Positions 16,754-25,822 are shown, counted from the first letter of the stretch. The stretch: 64,000 nt of DNA from Selenomonadales bacterium (GCA_018335585.1 JAGXRZ010000020.1:62001-126000); one strand, 5' to 3'. Program-made: numbers and translations. The notes: a model not told the origin generated them from the sequence alone.

Positions 16754-17338
16754 CTAAGTCCTCGATACCAGTACAGGCTGAAGCTGAACGCCAGCGAGCG
16801 CCATTTCCGCCGCCTTGGGGATGAGCTCCATCGCTGCGACCAGTGAGTTTGGTTTGACTTCCGGATTGTCTTGGCCATAGGGAACGAGAAAGATGTGCTT
16901 GGTGCTCTGCAAGCGAGCTAAGTTCACGGCGTTTTGTCCAAGCCCATCGTTAGTGGATATAGCTATAAGTACCGGGCGCAGGTTGCGCAGGTGCGCTTTT
17001 ACGGCCATAGTCACGCTCGAATCTGTAATACCGCCCGCTATCTTAGCTAGAGTATTGCCAGTACATGGTGCCACGATAACTAAGTCGAGCAGTTTCCCGG
17101 GGCCGATGGGTTCTGCCGCCGTAATTGTATCGATAATCTCTGGCGCCCCGCTTGCCGCAAGAACTTGGCTTCGCCACATTTGTGCACGGCCAAAGCGGGT
17201 ATCTGTGCGCGCGGCCGTCTCACTCATAATGGGCACAATCTCCGCACCGCCCTCACGTAGGCGCAGTATCTCAGGCACCACGGCTGCGAATGTGCAGTAG
17301 GAACCGGTTAACGCGAAACCAATTCTCTTGCCCTTCAT
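16754..17338 (-). CDS. dpaB: dipicolinate synthase subunit B
   Basis: Flavoprotein-fold subunit (194 residues) of the sporulation enzyme that oxidises dihydrodipicolinate to dipicolinic acid, the main spore-core solute. The N-terminus RIGFALTGSYCTFA is the phosphopantothenoylcysteine-decarboxylase-like nucleotide fold, and VIVAPCTGNTLAKIAGGITD is conserved in the family. ATG at 17338 lies 1 nt after the dpaA stop with a GGAGAGG, so the two subunits are translated together. It is followed by aspartate kinase and DapA, which supply the precursor. Expected to act in the mother cell. Confidence 0.95.
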   Translation of the reverse strand: MKGKRIGFALTGSYCTFAAVVPEILRLREGGAEIVPIMSETAARTDTRFGRAQMWRSQVLAASGAPEIIDTITAAEPIGPGKLLDLVIVAPCTGNTLAKIAGGITDSSVTMAVKAHLRNLRPVLIAISTNDGLGQNAVNLARLQSTKHIFLVPYGQDNPEVKPNSLVAAMELIPKAAEMALAGVQLQPVLVSRT

Positions 17339-17339
17339 T

Positions 17340-18224
17340 TTACCTCTCCTCCGGTAGATTTTCTATGATTATGCGCGGCAATACCCGCCCCAAAATGTGC
17401 CCGGCGGTCTCGGGAGTGAACTTCCCCGGCAGACTCGGAGCCAGTATGGCGGTGCGACCTAGCTTCTTGGCGGCCTGATAGTCGACGCCTCCGGCGCCGG
17501 AAGCTATATCGATAAGGACACTGTCTCGGCGCATACAGACTAGCACGTCTTCCGTAAACACCAGAGCGGGCACTGTGTTAAAGAGGAAGTCATAACTGCC
17601 AAGTCCGCGCGACATATCGCCGATATGTTGCGGGCTGTGTCCTGCTGCGAAAGCTTGGGCCAGCGCCCCCGTCTGTCTGGCTGCCACCGTAACGTGCGCT
17701 CCCATGCCTTTAAGGAGCGCGGCAAGGGTGATGCCGCAGCGGCCGTAGCCTACTACCAGTGCTCGGCTACCGTGAACTGTTTTGACCGCCCTATCTTGCG
17801 CTAGGCGCACGGCACCTTCCGCCGTGGGCACAGAGTTTAGGTAGGCTAGCTCGTCGTCTGCGCCGATTTCGCAGATTCGCCAACCATTGACGGCACCTAA
17901 CTCACGCAACTGTGGCCTTGCCACTCCCGTCAGCACTAATAGACCGCGTGAGGACAGCGTGTGGTCTAGGACGAGCGGCGCGTCGTCGTAATACGATTGC
18001 ACGCGGCCTTTGGCATCCATACCTGCCATCGGCAGGAGCAAAGCGTGACACGCCCTAATGCCTGCGAGCAAGTCCACCGGAACAACGTCCAGATAACAGG
18101 GAAGGCGCGTGAGTCCCACTGCTAGGATTTTTGCGCCTGCCTGCAGCAAACTCGGCAAATAGTACTCAGTTCTTCTATCACCGCCGACAATTGTAATTGC
18201 TAGACCCGCCAGCACAGCGCTCAT
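17340..18224 (-). CDS. dpaA: dipicolinate synthase subunit A
   Basis: NAD(P)-binding catalytic subunit (294 residues) of dipicolinate synthase. It has an N-terminal domain beginning with ITIVGGDRRTEYYLP, a central Rossmann segment (ALVVGYGRCGITLAALLKGMGA) and a serine-adenosylhomocysteinase-like C-terminal fold. ATG at 18224 has GGGAGGAGAA. This is the first gene of the sporulation/lysine block and has a SigK-like promoter just upstream. The enzyme is diagnostic of endospore formation. Confidence 0.95.
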   Translation of the reverse strand: MSAVLAGLAITIVGGDRRTEYYLPSLLQAGAKILAVGLTRLPCYLDVVPVDLLAGIRACHALLLPMAGMDAKGRVQSYYDDAPLVLDHTLSSRGLLVLTGVARPQLRELGAVNGWRICEIGADDELAYLNSVPTAEGAVRLAQDRAVKTVHGSRALVVGYGRCGITLAALLKGMGAHVTVAARQTGALAQAFAAGHSPQHIGDMSRGLGSYDFLFNTVPALVFTEDVLVCMRRDSVLIDIASGAGGVDYQAAKKLGRTAILAPSLPGKFTPETAGHILGRVLPRIIIENLPEER

Positions 18225-18253
18225 AGGTTCTCCTCCCTTTTGGCGTCTACCAC

Positions 18254-18282
18254 CACTATATGACAGCCAGTGGGAGATGGTG
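18254..18282 (-). promoter_or_regulatory. candidate mother-cell (SigK-like) promoter of dpaA
   Basis: A -10-like CATATAGTG (18254-18262) and a -35-like CACC (18279-18282) are separated by 16 bp and face dpaA. This fits the SigK pattern AC-N16-CATANNNTA except for the last base. In Bacillus the spoVF operon is SigK-dependent. No SigA-type promoter is visible in the same gap. The motif is short and degenerate, so this remains an inference. Confidence 0.5.
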
Positions 18283-18289
18283 AAATTGA

Positions 18290-18320
18290 AGAGGCCTGTA
18301 AGTTTGGCTTACAAGCCTCT
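18290..18320 (-). terminator. hairpin at the 3' end of ymxH
   Basis: Imperfect inverted repeat AGAGGCCTGTAAG / CTTACAAGCCTCT: a 13-bp stem with one mismatch and a 5-nt loop. It overlaps the last codons and stop of ymxH and is followed on the minus strand by TTCAATTTC. It probably separates the pnp-ymxH run from dpaA, although the T-tract is weak. Confidence 0.6.
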
Positions 18321-18554
18321 ACGACCCACGTCGATGATGATCATATCCTGGCCGACCTTCTTTACGGAGTGCCACGAGAGCGTTATTTCCTGTCCGCCCT
18401 TAACCATTCCCAAGAAACTACGTCTGACTATTACCACGGACAGAATCTTTCCCGTGCGAGCGTTGACGATGAGGTCGCTGTCCCCGAGCAACCCAAGCCG
18501 CGACCCATCGTGTGTGTTAATGATTTCTTTACCGGCGAGCTCACTAAACCTCAC
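18309..18554 (-). CDS. ymxH: YlmC/YmxH family sporulation protein (PRC-barrel-like)
   Basis: An 81-residue PRC-barrel-type protein. The motif FSELAGKEIINTHDGSRLG followed by DLIVNARTGKI is characteristic of the YlmC/YmxH family, many of which are expressed in sporulation; the function is unknown. The ORF opens at 18563, but GAGGTG is 6 nt from GTG at 18554, which yields the family start MRFSELAGKE. It lies between the M16 peptidase gene and dpaA, as in Bacillus (mlpA-ymxH-spoVFA). Confidence 0.9.
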   Translation of the reverse strand: MRFSELAGKEIINTHDGSRLGLLGDSDLIVNARTGKILSVVIVRRSFLGMVKGGQEITLSWHSVKKVGQDMIIIDVGRRGL

Positions 18555-18611
18555 AGGCATCACCTCATCACCATCTTATGAGCAGGATGAGGCGGCCAAT
18601 ACACAATCTCG

Positions 18612-19868
18612 TCAGCTACGCAGAACCTCTGCAAGATTGGGTAGTTCTGCCGTAGGACCTAAGGCGCACAGCGTGAGCTGGTCAAGCGCAAACACACGCT
18701 TAGCTAGTGACTGCACATCTTCTAACGTCACTGCCCCAATGCGCTCGAGAATTTCGCCGGTATCCTGAACTCGCCCGATCAGGAGAAGGCCTCGCCCCAT
18801 GCGGCTCATGCGGTTAGCCGTGCTCTCTAGCCCCATTACTAATGCCCCTTTGACCTGCTGCCGCGCGCGGCTGATTTCTGCCTCGCTCACCGGAGTGTTC
18901 TTCATGGCCGTAAGCTCGCGCCCAATGGTCTTCAGGAGAGTGGTAGTGTTGCGGGCAGAAAGTCCGGCATAGACGGCAAAGTAGCCGGCCGATACAAAGG
19001 ATGCGCTGTATGAGTAAATGCTGTAGGCCAGACCAAGCTCTTCTCGGATTCCCTGAAAGATGCGCGAGGACATGCCGGCACCGAAAATGTTGTTCATAAT
19101 GTTCATAGTGTAGATGTCCTTGTCGCTCCACGCTACACCCGGAAACCCCAGACAAAGGTGAAGCTGCTCAATTGGGCGCTCAATAATACTGACGCGCTCA
19201 GAATAAGGCAGATTATCTATAGTGTCGCTGACACACACGCCTTGACTCTCGAGGTGAAAGTGTAACTTCACTAAGCGCGCGAGTTCGTCGTGGCTTACGT
19301 GCCCACAGGCTGCGACGACGATATTCTCTGGGCAGTAGTGTTTGGCGTAGAACTGGCGGCAGGTCTCTACGGTAATGTCTGAGATGCTCTCACGCGACCC
19401 AAGTATGGGCCGCCCCAAGGGGTGATACGGCCAAATGGTGCCCGCTAGTTTGTCATGAATCAGTTCATCCGGCGCGTCCTCGTACAGAGAAATCTCCTCT
19501 AGGACGATTTGCTTTTCGCGTTCGAGGTCCTCCTCGGAAAAGAGTGGCCTGCTAAGCATGTCCGATAGAACTTCTACGGCTAACGGCAAATGCTCATCCA
19601 TTACCTTGGCAAAGAAGCAGGTGTATTCTTTCGCTGTGTAAGCGTTGAGTTCGCCACCGACATCGTCAAATGCTTCGACAATGTCGCGCGCGCTGCGCGA
19701 CTCTGTCCCTTTGAAAAACATGTGCTCTAAAAAGTGTGACATACCCATCTCCTCGGGTGACTCGGCAAAGGTACCGCATCTCACCCAGAAACCGATGGTC
19801 ACCGTCTGTACATGGGGTATGTGTTCGCTGGCTATTCTTAAGCCTGAGTCCAGTTTAGTTACTTGCAT
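18612..19868 (-). CDS. mlpA: M16-family zinc peptidase (MlpA/YmxG)
   Basis: A 418-residue single-chain M16 (insulinase/processing-peptidase-like) protein. The inverted zinc motif HFLEH with its downstream Glu is present near residues 45-49 (MSHFLEHMFFKGT) and the usual second half-domain follows (RMSRMGRGLL). No signal peptide is seen. The gene is in the conserved ylxY-mlpA-ymxH-spoVF neighbourhood, with a SpoIID-domain gene inserted between. ATG at 19868 has GGAGG 7 nt upstream. The natural substrate is not known. Confidence 0.93.
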   Translation of the reverse strand: MQVTKLDSGLRIASEHIPHVQTVTIGFWVRCGTFAESPEEMGMSHFLEHMFFKGTESRSARDIVEAFDDVGGELNAYTAKEYTCFFAKVMDEHLPLAVEVLSDMLSRPLFSEEDLEREKQIVLEEISLYEDAPDELIHDKLAGTIWPYHPLGRPILGSRESISDITVETCRQFYAKHYCPENIVVAACGHVSHDELARLVKLHFHLESQGVCVSDTIDNLPYSERVSIIERPIEQLHLCLGFPGVAWSDKDIYTMNIMNNIFGAGMSSRIFQGIREELGLAYSIYSYSASFVSAGYFAVYAGLSARNTTTLLKTIGRELTAMKNTPVSEAEISRARQQVKGALVMGLESTANRMSRMGRGLLLIGRVQDTGEILERIGAVTLEDVQSLAKRVFALDQLTLCALGPTAELPNLAEVLRS

Positions 19869-19894
19869 GCTTTGACCTCCGTTACTGAATTTGC

Positions 19895-21322
19895 CTATTC
19901 ACGCAAATTCAAGGGAACCCTGCTCAGCGTGACACCGCGATAAAAGCGGCGAATGATGCCCTGGTAATCCACCCCGGCTTGCGCTAGACCGAACGCCCCC
20001 CACTGCGACATACCTACGCCATGCCCGAAACCTGAGCCGGCAATCTCTACAGACGCGGGCCTAGCCGGTAGAAGGTTGAAATATGCTCCGGCCAACCTAC
20101 CTGTTTCCAGACGAAAGGAGGAAAGCCTTGGCGTCCCGCGGAAGGGAAGTCGGAAAGAATCTAGCACCAGTATATCAAACTTGGTACTCCGCATCTGTGC
20201 CCTGTCTAAGGCGCCCCTAAGGTCAGAAGCAGGAATGTCTACGGAGCCAAGCAGTGAAGTGACGCGTACTGAGCGAACATGCCCGGCATCGACGTGTTCC
20301 GCAATCGCTACGCCAAAGACATGAGCTACGTTGATTTGACGTGCTCGCAATCGCCGCTCAAAGTCCCCTATAGCCACACGGTGTGTCCACGTTAAGGGCG
20401 GCTCCTCAGGTATGGGAACGCCGCGCAGATATGGAGCTACCCCGCCCCAGACATGTTCGCTGTTGCGCGTATGCCCCCCGGCATGGGCGTGATACACAGC
20501 GTCGATCACAGCTCCGGCGTAAGTAATCACCATCCCGCTTGTTGCGGTTACAGCTTGCGTGCTGCGCGGGTGTTCGCTGCCCTTAGCATGATAGGCTTGG
20601 CAGTGCACCGTACTGCAAAGGTCGAACCCGTCATGACGATGGCGGTTCTGCTGCCTTACCGCATATGACCGAGCTGCTAAGGCTTGGGCTTTGAGTGCGT
20701 CAAGCGGCCACGCCGCAGGCATTTCGTTTGGGACTACGCCTAGCAAGTACTCCTCAAGCGGCAGGATGTTAATCGAGGTGAGCAGCCCCCGCCGATTAGG
20801 GTTAAAGACGATGACCCCTCTAAAGGACGCGCCGTCCACTCTAACCGGCTGCCTGTCTCCGCCAAAGCGCAGGGAGTGGTCGCTCAAGCGAAGCACCCTG
20901 CCCCCCGGCAACGTAAGCTCGAGCCGCGAAGGAGAGTCGGCGGCTTTCACCGGCACATAGACCGTCTCAGTTTCCCAGAGGATTTCCACATCATTCTCTA
21001 AGAGCGCTAGCGCATGTCTATTTCCGATGCTCACTATCTGCGTGGGATAATGATGAAGAGAAGCGCGCTGCAGGTAGATAGCCGTTGACTTTGCCGGCAC
21101 GGTAGCGATGCTTACGCGCGGTGCGACTAGCCTTAAACTAATCGTCTCCTGCGCAGGCCAAGCAAGCGCATGCACACCTTGTCCGTCGCGCCAGGCAATG
21201 CGCTCGGCGCCGACACGCGCAGAGAGATGTCGTTCGTTCCACCCTATGCTAACCTGTGCATTCGCTTCTTCTGGCAGCATCAGGCATACAAGTAACCCTA
21301 GGAACAAAAAGAGAAACTTCAC
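19895..21322 (-). CDS. SpoIID/LytB domain-containing secreted protein
   Basis: A 475-residue protein with a clear signal peptide (MKFLFLFLGLLVCLMLP, cleavage near ANA), a beta-rich N-terminal part, a SpoIID domain with the catalytic-Glu region VPNEMPAAWPLDALKAQALAARSYA, and the family C-terminal GFGHGVGMSQWGAFG. SpoIID proteins are lytic enzymes that act on peptide-free glycan strands. The ORF opens at 21337, but GTG at 21322 is preferred: it has GGGAGG 7 nt upstream and overlaps the ylxY stop as GTGA. It may be SpoIID itself or a vegetative paralogue; no SpoIIQ-type gene is adjacent. Confidence 0.9.
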   Translation of the reverse strand: MKFLFLFLGLLVCLMLPEEANAQVSIGWNERHLSARVGAERIAWRDGQGVHALAWPAQETISLRLVAPRVSIATVPAKSTAIYLQRASLHHYPTQIVSIGNRHALALLENDVEILWETETVYVPVKAADSPSRLELTLPGGRVLRLSDHSLRFGGDRQPVRVDGASFRGVIVFNPNRRGLLTSINILPLEEYLLGVVPNEMPAAWPLDALKAQALAARSYAVRQQNRHRHDGFDLCSTVHCQAYHAKGSEHPRSTQAVTATSGMVITYAGAVIDAVYHAHAGGHTRNSEHVWGGVAPYLRGVPIPEEPPLTWTHRVAIGDFERRLRARQINVAHVFGVAIAEHVDAGHVRSVRVTSLLGSVDIPASDLRGALDRAQMRSTKFDILVLDSFRLPFRGTPRLSSFRLETGRLAGAYFNLLPARPASVEIAGSGFGHGVGMSQWGAFGLAQAGVDYQGIIRRFYRGVTLSRVPLNLRE

Positions 21323-22299
21323 GGTCTGGCCTCCCATACGTCCTCTGACGGTACTGCAGACAGCAAAGTACTTACAGGTACTAAGGCGTACCCTTGACCA
21401 AGGATTGCCGGAATCAATTTCGCCAATGCACCTGGCGTCTGTTCAGTCGGGTGCATAAGCACAATGGCTCCGTTGTGGACTCTGCCAAGCACGCGCTTGA
21501 CTATTCTCTCTACACCCGGGCGCATCCAGTCCGCAGTGTCTACACTCGAGAGCACGGTGATGTACCCGAGCTCGGCTGCTATTCGCACTATACGCTCGTT
21601 AAAGTCGTTATAAGGGGGGCTAAAGAATGGCACCGGAACATTCCCAACTGCTCTCTGAATGGCCGCCGTAGTACGGAGAATCTCCTGCCTTATCTCCTCA
21701 TCCGAAAGCTTAGGCAGGTGTGGGTCCGAATATGCATGGTTGCCAAACTCGTGCCCGTGGCGCTCTATCTCTCGCACAAGTTCCGGGAACTTATCTGCCC
21801 AGCGGCCGACGATAAAGAAAGTCTTGGTTAGATTATACTGCGAAAACAGGTCGAGGACTTCCAGCAGTTCTTCGTTCCCCCACGCGACGTTCACGACAAA
21901 AGCAATCTGTCGCTTGGCTTCGTTGCCGTGAAAGATGGGCCTGTCGAGCGCCGGGGGCTCGGGCAACAACAAGCGCCAGGCGAAACTAACTGCTTGGTTA
22001 GGGTGCGCCGCTAAGCACAGTGCGAGGGTCGCAGCAACATCGACTTCTCTGCCTGCCAACCCAGGGACAACCCCTCCGGTACGCGGGTCTACCTTAGGCG
22101 AGAGAGGGGCGCGGTACACTTCGGTCGCTAAGACAAGCACTAGTTCGCTTAGGCGATCCTCCGTGTAGCCCCCAATATCCCGCCCGTCGAGCGTTACGCC
22201 GCGCGCCACGCGGAGCGTGTGTTGTTTGATAGGGCGCACCTCAAAGTAGACGGTGCCAATGAAGACACTAAGCAGCATCAGCAAAGCAACTCGTTTCAT
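21319..22299 (-). CDS. ylxY: YlxY-type polysaccharide deacetylase-like protein
   Basis: A 326-residue protein with an N-terminal membrane anchor (about 4-20), a linker region and a NodB-like fold (about 135-320). The NodB motif 1, normally TFDDG, reads NVAWGNEEL, and the metal HxxxH motif reads NHAYSDPHL with the second His replaced, so deacetylase chemistry is doubtful. The Bacillus YlxY group shows similar changes. ATG at 22299 has AAGGAGG 9 nt upstream. The conserved place right after pnp supports the YlxY assignment. Confidence 0.9.
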   Translation of the reverse strand: MKRVALLMLLSVFIGTVYFEVRPIKQHTLRVARGVTLDGRDIGGYTEDRLSELVLVLATEVYRAPLSPKVDPRTGGVVPGLAGREVDVAATLALCLAAHPNQAVSFAWRLLLPEPPALDRPIFHGNEAKRQIAFVVNVAWGNEELLEVLDLFSQYNLTKTFFIVGRWADKFPELVREIERHGHEFGNHAYSDPHLPKLSDEEIRQEILRTTAAIQRAVGNVPVPFFSPPYNDFNERIVRIAAELGYITVLSSVDTADWMRPGVERIVKRVLGRVHNGAIVLMHPTEQTPGALAKLIPAILGQGYALVPVSTLLSAVPSEDVWEARP

Positions 22300-22344
22300 A
22301 GACCCGAGCCTCCTTGCTACGAGTCTATGCGGGTTCTTCGTCCC

Positions 22345-24450
22345 CTATTTGTCGGGCTGTCTGACCTCTTTAGTTTGTGTGGGCAACAAGTCCTTGCGCG
22401 AGGCCCCGATGCGACCCATGCGGTCAACTTCCGTGATCTTAACCTGTACCCTGTCGCCGACGTTGACAACGTCCTCAGTGCGCGCTACGCGCTCATGTGC
22501 CAGTTGAGAAATGTGTACCAGTGCTTCCTTGCCGGGCATCAGTTCGACAAACGCCCCATACTTCTCTACTCTCGTTACCTTGCCTGTGTAAATCTCCCCT
22601 ACGGCCATTTCACGCACGAGGTCGGAGATTATCTCCTTCGCCCGCATCCCTTGTTCGGCGTCTACTGCCGCAATGAAGACCCTGCCGTCGTCCTCAATGT
22701 CAATCTTGACGTTGGTTTCTTGGATGATCTTGTTAATCATCTTGCCGCCGGGTCCGATGACATCCTTAATTTTGTCGACCGGAATAGTGAGCGTGAACAT
22801 GCGCGGCGCGTAGGGGGAAAGCTCGGCGCGGGGGCTAGACAAGACAGAGAGCATTTTCTCCAGGATGAAGAGTCTTCCTTCCCTAGCCTGAGCTAACGCC
22901 TCGCCAAGAATCTTCTCGTCCAAGCCGCTAATCTTGATGTCCATCTGCAACGCGGTTATACCTGTAGCCGTCCCCGCAACTTTAAAGTCCATGTCGCCGA
23001 GGTGGTCTTCCATGCCCTGAATATCTGTCAGTACAACGTAGGCGCTTCCTTCTTTAACTAAGCCCATGGCCACCCCTGATACGGGGGCCTTAATCGGCAC
23101 GCCTGCGTCCATCAGCGCGAGTGAGCTGCCGCAAACGCTAGCCATAGACGAAGAGCCATTCGACTCCAGTACCTCAGAGACCACACGCACCGTATAGGGG
23201 AACTCCTCTTCGGTCGGGATGACGGGTAACAAGGCCCGCTCCGCTAGCGCGCCATGTCCGATGTCGCGACGTGATGGACCCCGCTGTGGGCGCGTTTCTC
23301 CGACACTGAAAGATGGGAAATTGTAGTGGTGAAGGTAGCGCTTAGACTCGTCAATGCCTAGGTCGTCGATAATCTGCACGTCGCCCATGGCGCCTAATGT
23401 TACCGTGGAAAGAACTTGCGTCTGGCCTCGTGTAAAGAGCGCCGAGCCGTGCGTGCGCTTAAGTACCGGAGCCTCGCAGCTGACAGGCCGTATTTCCTTC
23501 AGACTGCGTCCATCCGGCCGGAAGTGCTCCTGTGTTATGGCCGTGCGGACGAGGTCCTTAAGTAGATTGTCTAGGATTTCTTTAATTACCTTCCCTTGTT
23601 CGGGATAGAGGGTCGAGAACTTAGCCAAAGAGTCCTGCATCACCTGACCTATGTTGGCTTCGCGCGCTAGTTTGTCGGCGTTTTGGATAGCGGCGCGCAG
23701 CTTGTCTGAAGTATAGGCGCGGACTTCTGCCGTAAGCTCTGTTGGCAGGGAAGAAAGCGCCACTTCTACCTTAGGACGTCCGACCTCTTGCCGCATGGAG
23801 TCTATGACCGCGACAATGCGCTTAATCTCCTTATGCCCGGTCATAATGGCTTGCAGCATTTGTGCTTCGCTTAGTTCGCCTGCCTCGGCCTCTACCATCA
23901 TAATGGCGTCCCGCGTGCCGGCCACTACTAGATGCAACCTGCTTTTTTCGGCTTCGGCGAGAGTTGGGTTGATGACAAACTGATCATCAATGAGTCCTAC
24001 AACTACCCCGGCTATGGGGTCGTGGAAGGGAATATTGGAAATGGATAGCGCAGCCGACGCTCCAACTAAAGCCGCGATTTCCGGCAAGTTGTTCTGGTCG
24101 ACGCTTAGCACTGTCGCCACCACTTGCACGTCGTTCCGAAATCCGTCGGGGAACAAGGGGCGCAGTGGCCGGTCAATTAGGCGGGCGGCAAGTATGGCTT
24201 TCTCACCCGGGCGTCCTTCGCGCTTTAAGAAGCCGCCGGGTATCTTACCTACCGAATAAAGCCGTTCTTCGTAGTCGACTAGCAGAGGGAAAAAGTCGAT
24301 GCCTTCGCGCGGCGCGCGAGACATAGTGGCAGTCACTAAGACGCTGGTGTCGCCATAACTCACGAGCACCGCGCCGTTAGCTTGTTTGGCAAGGCGACCT
24401 GTCTCAAGCGTCATTTCGCGTCCGGCGACAGGGAGCGAGTATTTCTTCAT
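22345..24450 (-). CDS. pnp: polyribonucleotide nucleotidyltransferase (PNPase)
   Basis: Phosphorolytic 3'-5' exoribonuclease of 701 residues. Two RNase PH domains are present, with [20 protein letters not shown] in the catalytic second copy, followed by KH ([16 protein letters not shown]) and S1 ([20 protein letters not shown]) RNA-binding domains. The ORF opens with TTG at 24456, but AAGGAGG is 6 nt from ATG at 24450. It follows the rpsO terminator by about 35 nt with no promoter space between, so expression probably relies on read-through, as in the common rpsO-pnp arrangement. Confidence 0.97.
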   Translation of the reverse strand: MKKYSLPVAGREMTLETGRLAKQANGAVLVSYGDTSVLVTATMSRAPREGIDFFPLLVDYEERLYSVGKIPGGFLKREGRPGEKAILAARLIDRPLRPLFPDGFRNDVQVVATVLSVDQNNLPEIAALVGASAALSISNIPFHDPIAGVVVGLIDDQFVINPTLAEAEKSRLHLVVAGTRDAIMMVEAEAGELSEAQMLQAIMTGHKEIKRIVAVIDSMRQEVGRPKVEVALSSLPTELTAEVRAYTSDKLRAAIQNADKLAREANIGQVMQDSLAKFSTLYPEQGKVIKEILDNLLKDLVRTAITQEHFRPDGRSLKEIRPVSCEAPVLKRTHGSALFTRGQTQVLSTVTLGAMGDVQIIDDLGIDESKRYLHHYNFPSFSVGETRPQRGPSRRDIGHGALAERALLPVIPTEEEFPYTVRVVSEVLESNGSSSMASVCGSSLALMDAGVPIKAPVSGVAMGLVKEGSAYVVLTDIQGMEDHLGDMDFKVAGTATGITALQMDIKISGLDEKILGEALAQAREGRLFILEKMLSVLSSPRAELSPYAPRMFTLTIPVDKIKDVIGPGGKMINKIIQETNVKIDIEDDGRVFIAAVDAEQGMRAKEIISDLVREMAVGEIYTGKVTRVEKYGAFVELMPGKEALVHISQLAHERVARTEDVVNVGDRVQVKITEVDRMGRIGASRKDLLPTQTKEVRQPDK

Positions 24451-24485
24451 ATGCAACCTCCTTCTCGTAGTATGGCCAATAAGTA

Positions 24486-24515
24486 CAGTAAAAAGAAAAG
24501 CGGGTTCCCCGCTTT
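24486..24515 (-). terminator. intrinsic terminator after rpsO
   Basis: An 8-bp stem AAAGCGGG / CCCGCTTT with a 3-nt loop, followed on the minus strand by TTCTTTTTACT. It lies 6 nt after the rpsO stop and just before pnp. It probably attenuates rather than fully blocks pnp transcription. Confidence 0.85.
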
Positions 24516-24520
24516 CCTAT

Positions 24521-24784
24521 TTAGCGTATTCCAAGTTGCTCTTTGATGCTGCGGAATCTCTCGATATCTCTGTCCTGCACGTAGTTAAGGAGCTTCCTGC
24601 GTTGGCCGACCATCTTAAACAACCCACGGCGCGAGTGATGGTCCTTCTTGTGCACCCTGAGATGCTCAGTCAGCTCGTTGATGCGTCCCGTGAGAATAGC
24701 AATCTGCACCTCGGCGGAACCGGTGTCCTGCTCATGTGTGCGGAACTTGTCGATGATTGAGCGTTTCTTTTCCTGACTAATCAT
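24521..24784 (-). CDS. rpsO: 30S ribosomal protein S15
   Basis: Primary 16S rRNA-binding protein of the small-subunit platform. It has 87 residues and the family motifs [30 protein letters not shown] and [15 protein letters not shown] at 24784 has a full AGGAGGTGA. A promoter at the ribF stop and a leader of about 100 nt with two stacked hairpins precede it, suggesting autoregulation by S15 as known in several bacteria. Confidence 0.98.
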   Translation of the reverse strand: MISQEKKRSIIDKFRTHEQDTGSAEVQIAILTGRINELTEHLRVHKKDHHSRRGLFKMVGQRRKLLNYVQDRDIERFRSIKEQLGIR

Positions 24785-24786
24785 TG

Positions 24787-24883
24787 CTTCACCTCCTAAT
24801 CGTAGTGGAACCTGCTCTGCAAGTTCACATTATCCATGTGCCAAGTGAGCCGTCGGAGTAGTCGGCAAACCTAGCCACAGGTA
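24787..24883 (-). promoter_or_regulatory. structured rpsO 5' leader (candidate S15 autoregulatory RNA)
   Basis: The leader of about 97 nt can form two adjacent hairpins just ahead of the SD. One is at 24808-24826 (GAAC-U-UGC pairs with GCA-G-GUUC through one U-G wobble, 3-nt loop). The other is at 24826-24840 (CACAT / ATGTG, 5-nt loop). A further GCCG/CGGC pairing lies upstream. S15 controls its own mRNA through different leader structures in different bacteria; the match here is by position and structure only. Confidence 0.4.
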
Positions 24884-24889
24884 CGGCTC

Positions 24890-24918
24890 ATTCTAGCACT
24901 TTGCGCAAGAATAGGCAA
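24890..24918 (-). promoter_or_regulatory. rpsO SigA promoter with extended -10
   Basis: A -35 TTGCCT (24913-24918), 17 bp, then TGC-TAGAAT (the -10 at 24890-24895) with an extended -10 TG. The -10 overlaps the ribF stop codon. The same TTGC-N17-extended -10 layout is seen before rpsB and rimP. An 8-bp inverted repeat (TGAGCCGT at 24846-24853 and ACGGCTCA at 24883-24890) starts at the -10 and could fold in transcripts reading through from ribF. Confidence 0.65.
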
Positions 24919-25822
24919 GCGTGCGCGCGCGGGCAATATCCTGCTCGACTTGCTCACGCAGCTCATCCGGGCCCGCAAACGTTCGTTCGGGTCGCAGATA
25001 GTGCACGAGTTCAACTTCTAGTTCCTGCCCATAGAGGTCGGTGCGTTGACTTACCTCAAGGAAGTGCGCCTCCAAACCGAGGTTAGCGGGCGGGAATGTA
25101 GGACGAATACCTAGGTTGGCAACACCAAAACCTAGTTCGGCCGACCAAACCAGGTAAACTCCAAACGGAGGCAAGACCTGCTGCCGGGAAAGGGAGACGT
25201 TTGCGGTTGGGAAGCCAAGCTTCCTGCCACGGCCGTCACCCGCTGCGACCTCCCCTTGCAGAGAGAAGCGCCTGCCCAAGCAGTCTGCCGCTAAGTCTAA
25301 TTCCCCCTGTTCGATTAGGCGACGCACCCGGGTGCTACTCACTACCTCTCCCGCCACAACGACGGGGGCAATCTCATGTACCGAAAACTGATGCTTCGCG
25401 CCAAGACGCTTAAGCAGCGCAATGTCGCCCACGGCTCGATGCCCGAAGGTGTAGTTAAATCCGGCGACGAAGTTCGGCGCGGTAAAAGTTAGTAGCAGTA
25501 CTTCCAGAAGAAAACGTTCCGGAGAAAGGGAGGCAAAGTCCGGCGTAAAGGGGTGTTCGATTAAAATGTCTATCCCGCAGCCTTCGATAAGCTTACTGCG
25601 CTGGCTTTGTGTCGTAATTGCCCCGCTGCCATTACGCCCTGTCACCATACCGGGATGAGGGTAAAACGTAAACACGGCCGACAAACCCATAGCCTGCTTT
25701 GCGACAGCAGAGGCATGGCGCAATATGGCTTGGTGCCCGACATGTACGCCGTCAAAGCTGCCTAGGGCCACCGCCGAGATATGCATGTCACTAAGCCCCT
25801 CTAGGCTTGCAGTTTTTAACAC
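24893..25822 (-). CDS. ribF: bifunctional riboflavin kinase/FAD synthetase
   Basis: Makes FMN and FAD from riboflavin. The 309-residue protein has the N-terminal FAD synthetase nucleotidyltransferase domain (ALGSFDGVHVGHQAIL and the later SSTRVRRLIEQG) and the C-terminal flavokinase beta-barrel (RGRKLGFPTANVSL). GTG at 25822 has AGGAG 8 nt upstream and overlaps the truB stop; ATG at 25786, also with an SD, is an alternative that removes 12 residues. It ends the rimP-nusA-infB operon, in the conserved truB-ribF-rpsO order. Confidence 0.96.
   Translation of the reverse strand: MLKTASLEGLSDMHISAVALGSFDGVHVGHQAILRHASAVAKQAMGLSAVFTFYPHPGMVTGRNGSGAITTQSQRSKLIEGCGIDILIEHPFTPDFASLSPERFLLEVLLLTFTAPNFVAGFNYTFGHRAVGDIALLKRLGAKHQFSVHEIAPVVVAGEVVSSTRVRRLIEQGELDLAADCLGRRFSLQGEVAAGDGRGRKLGFPTANVSLSRQQVLPPFGVYLVWSAELGFGVANLGIRPTFPPANLGLEAHFLEVSQRTDLYGQELEVELVHYLRPERTFAGPDELREQVEQDIARARTLAYSCAKC

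Noticed and set aside
22219-22896. 225-codon + strand frame crossing the ylxY-pnp junction
   Set aside because: No family-like motif. It crosses two conserved genes on the other strand and has no promoter or SD.
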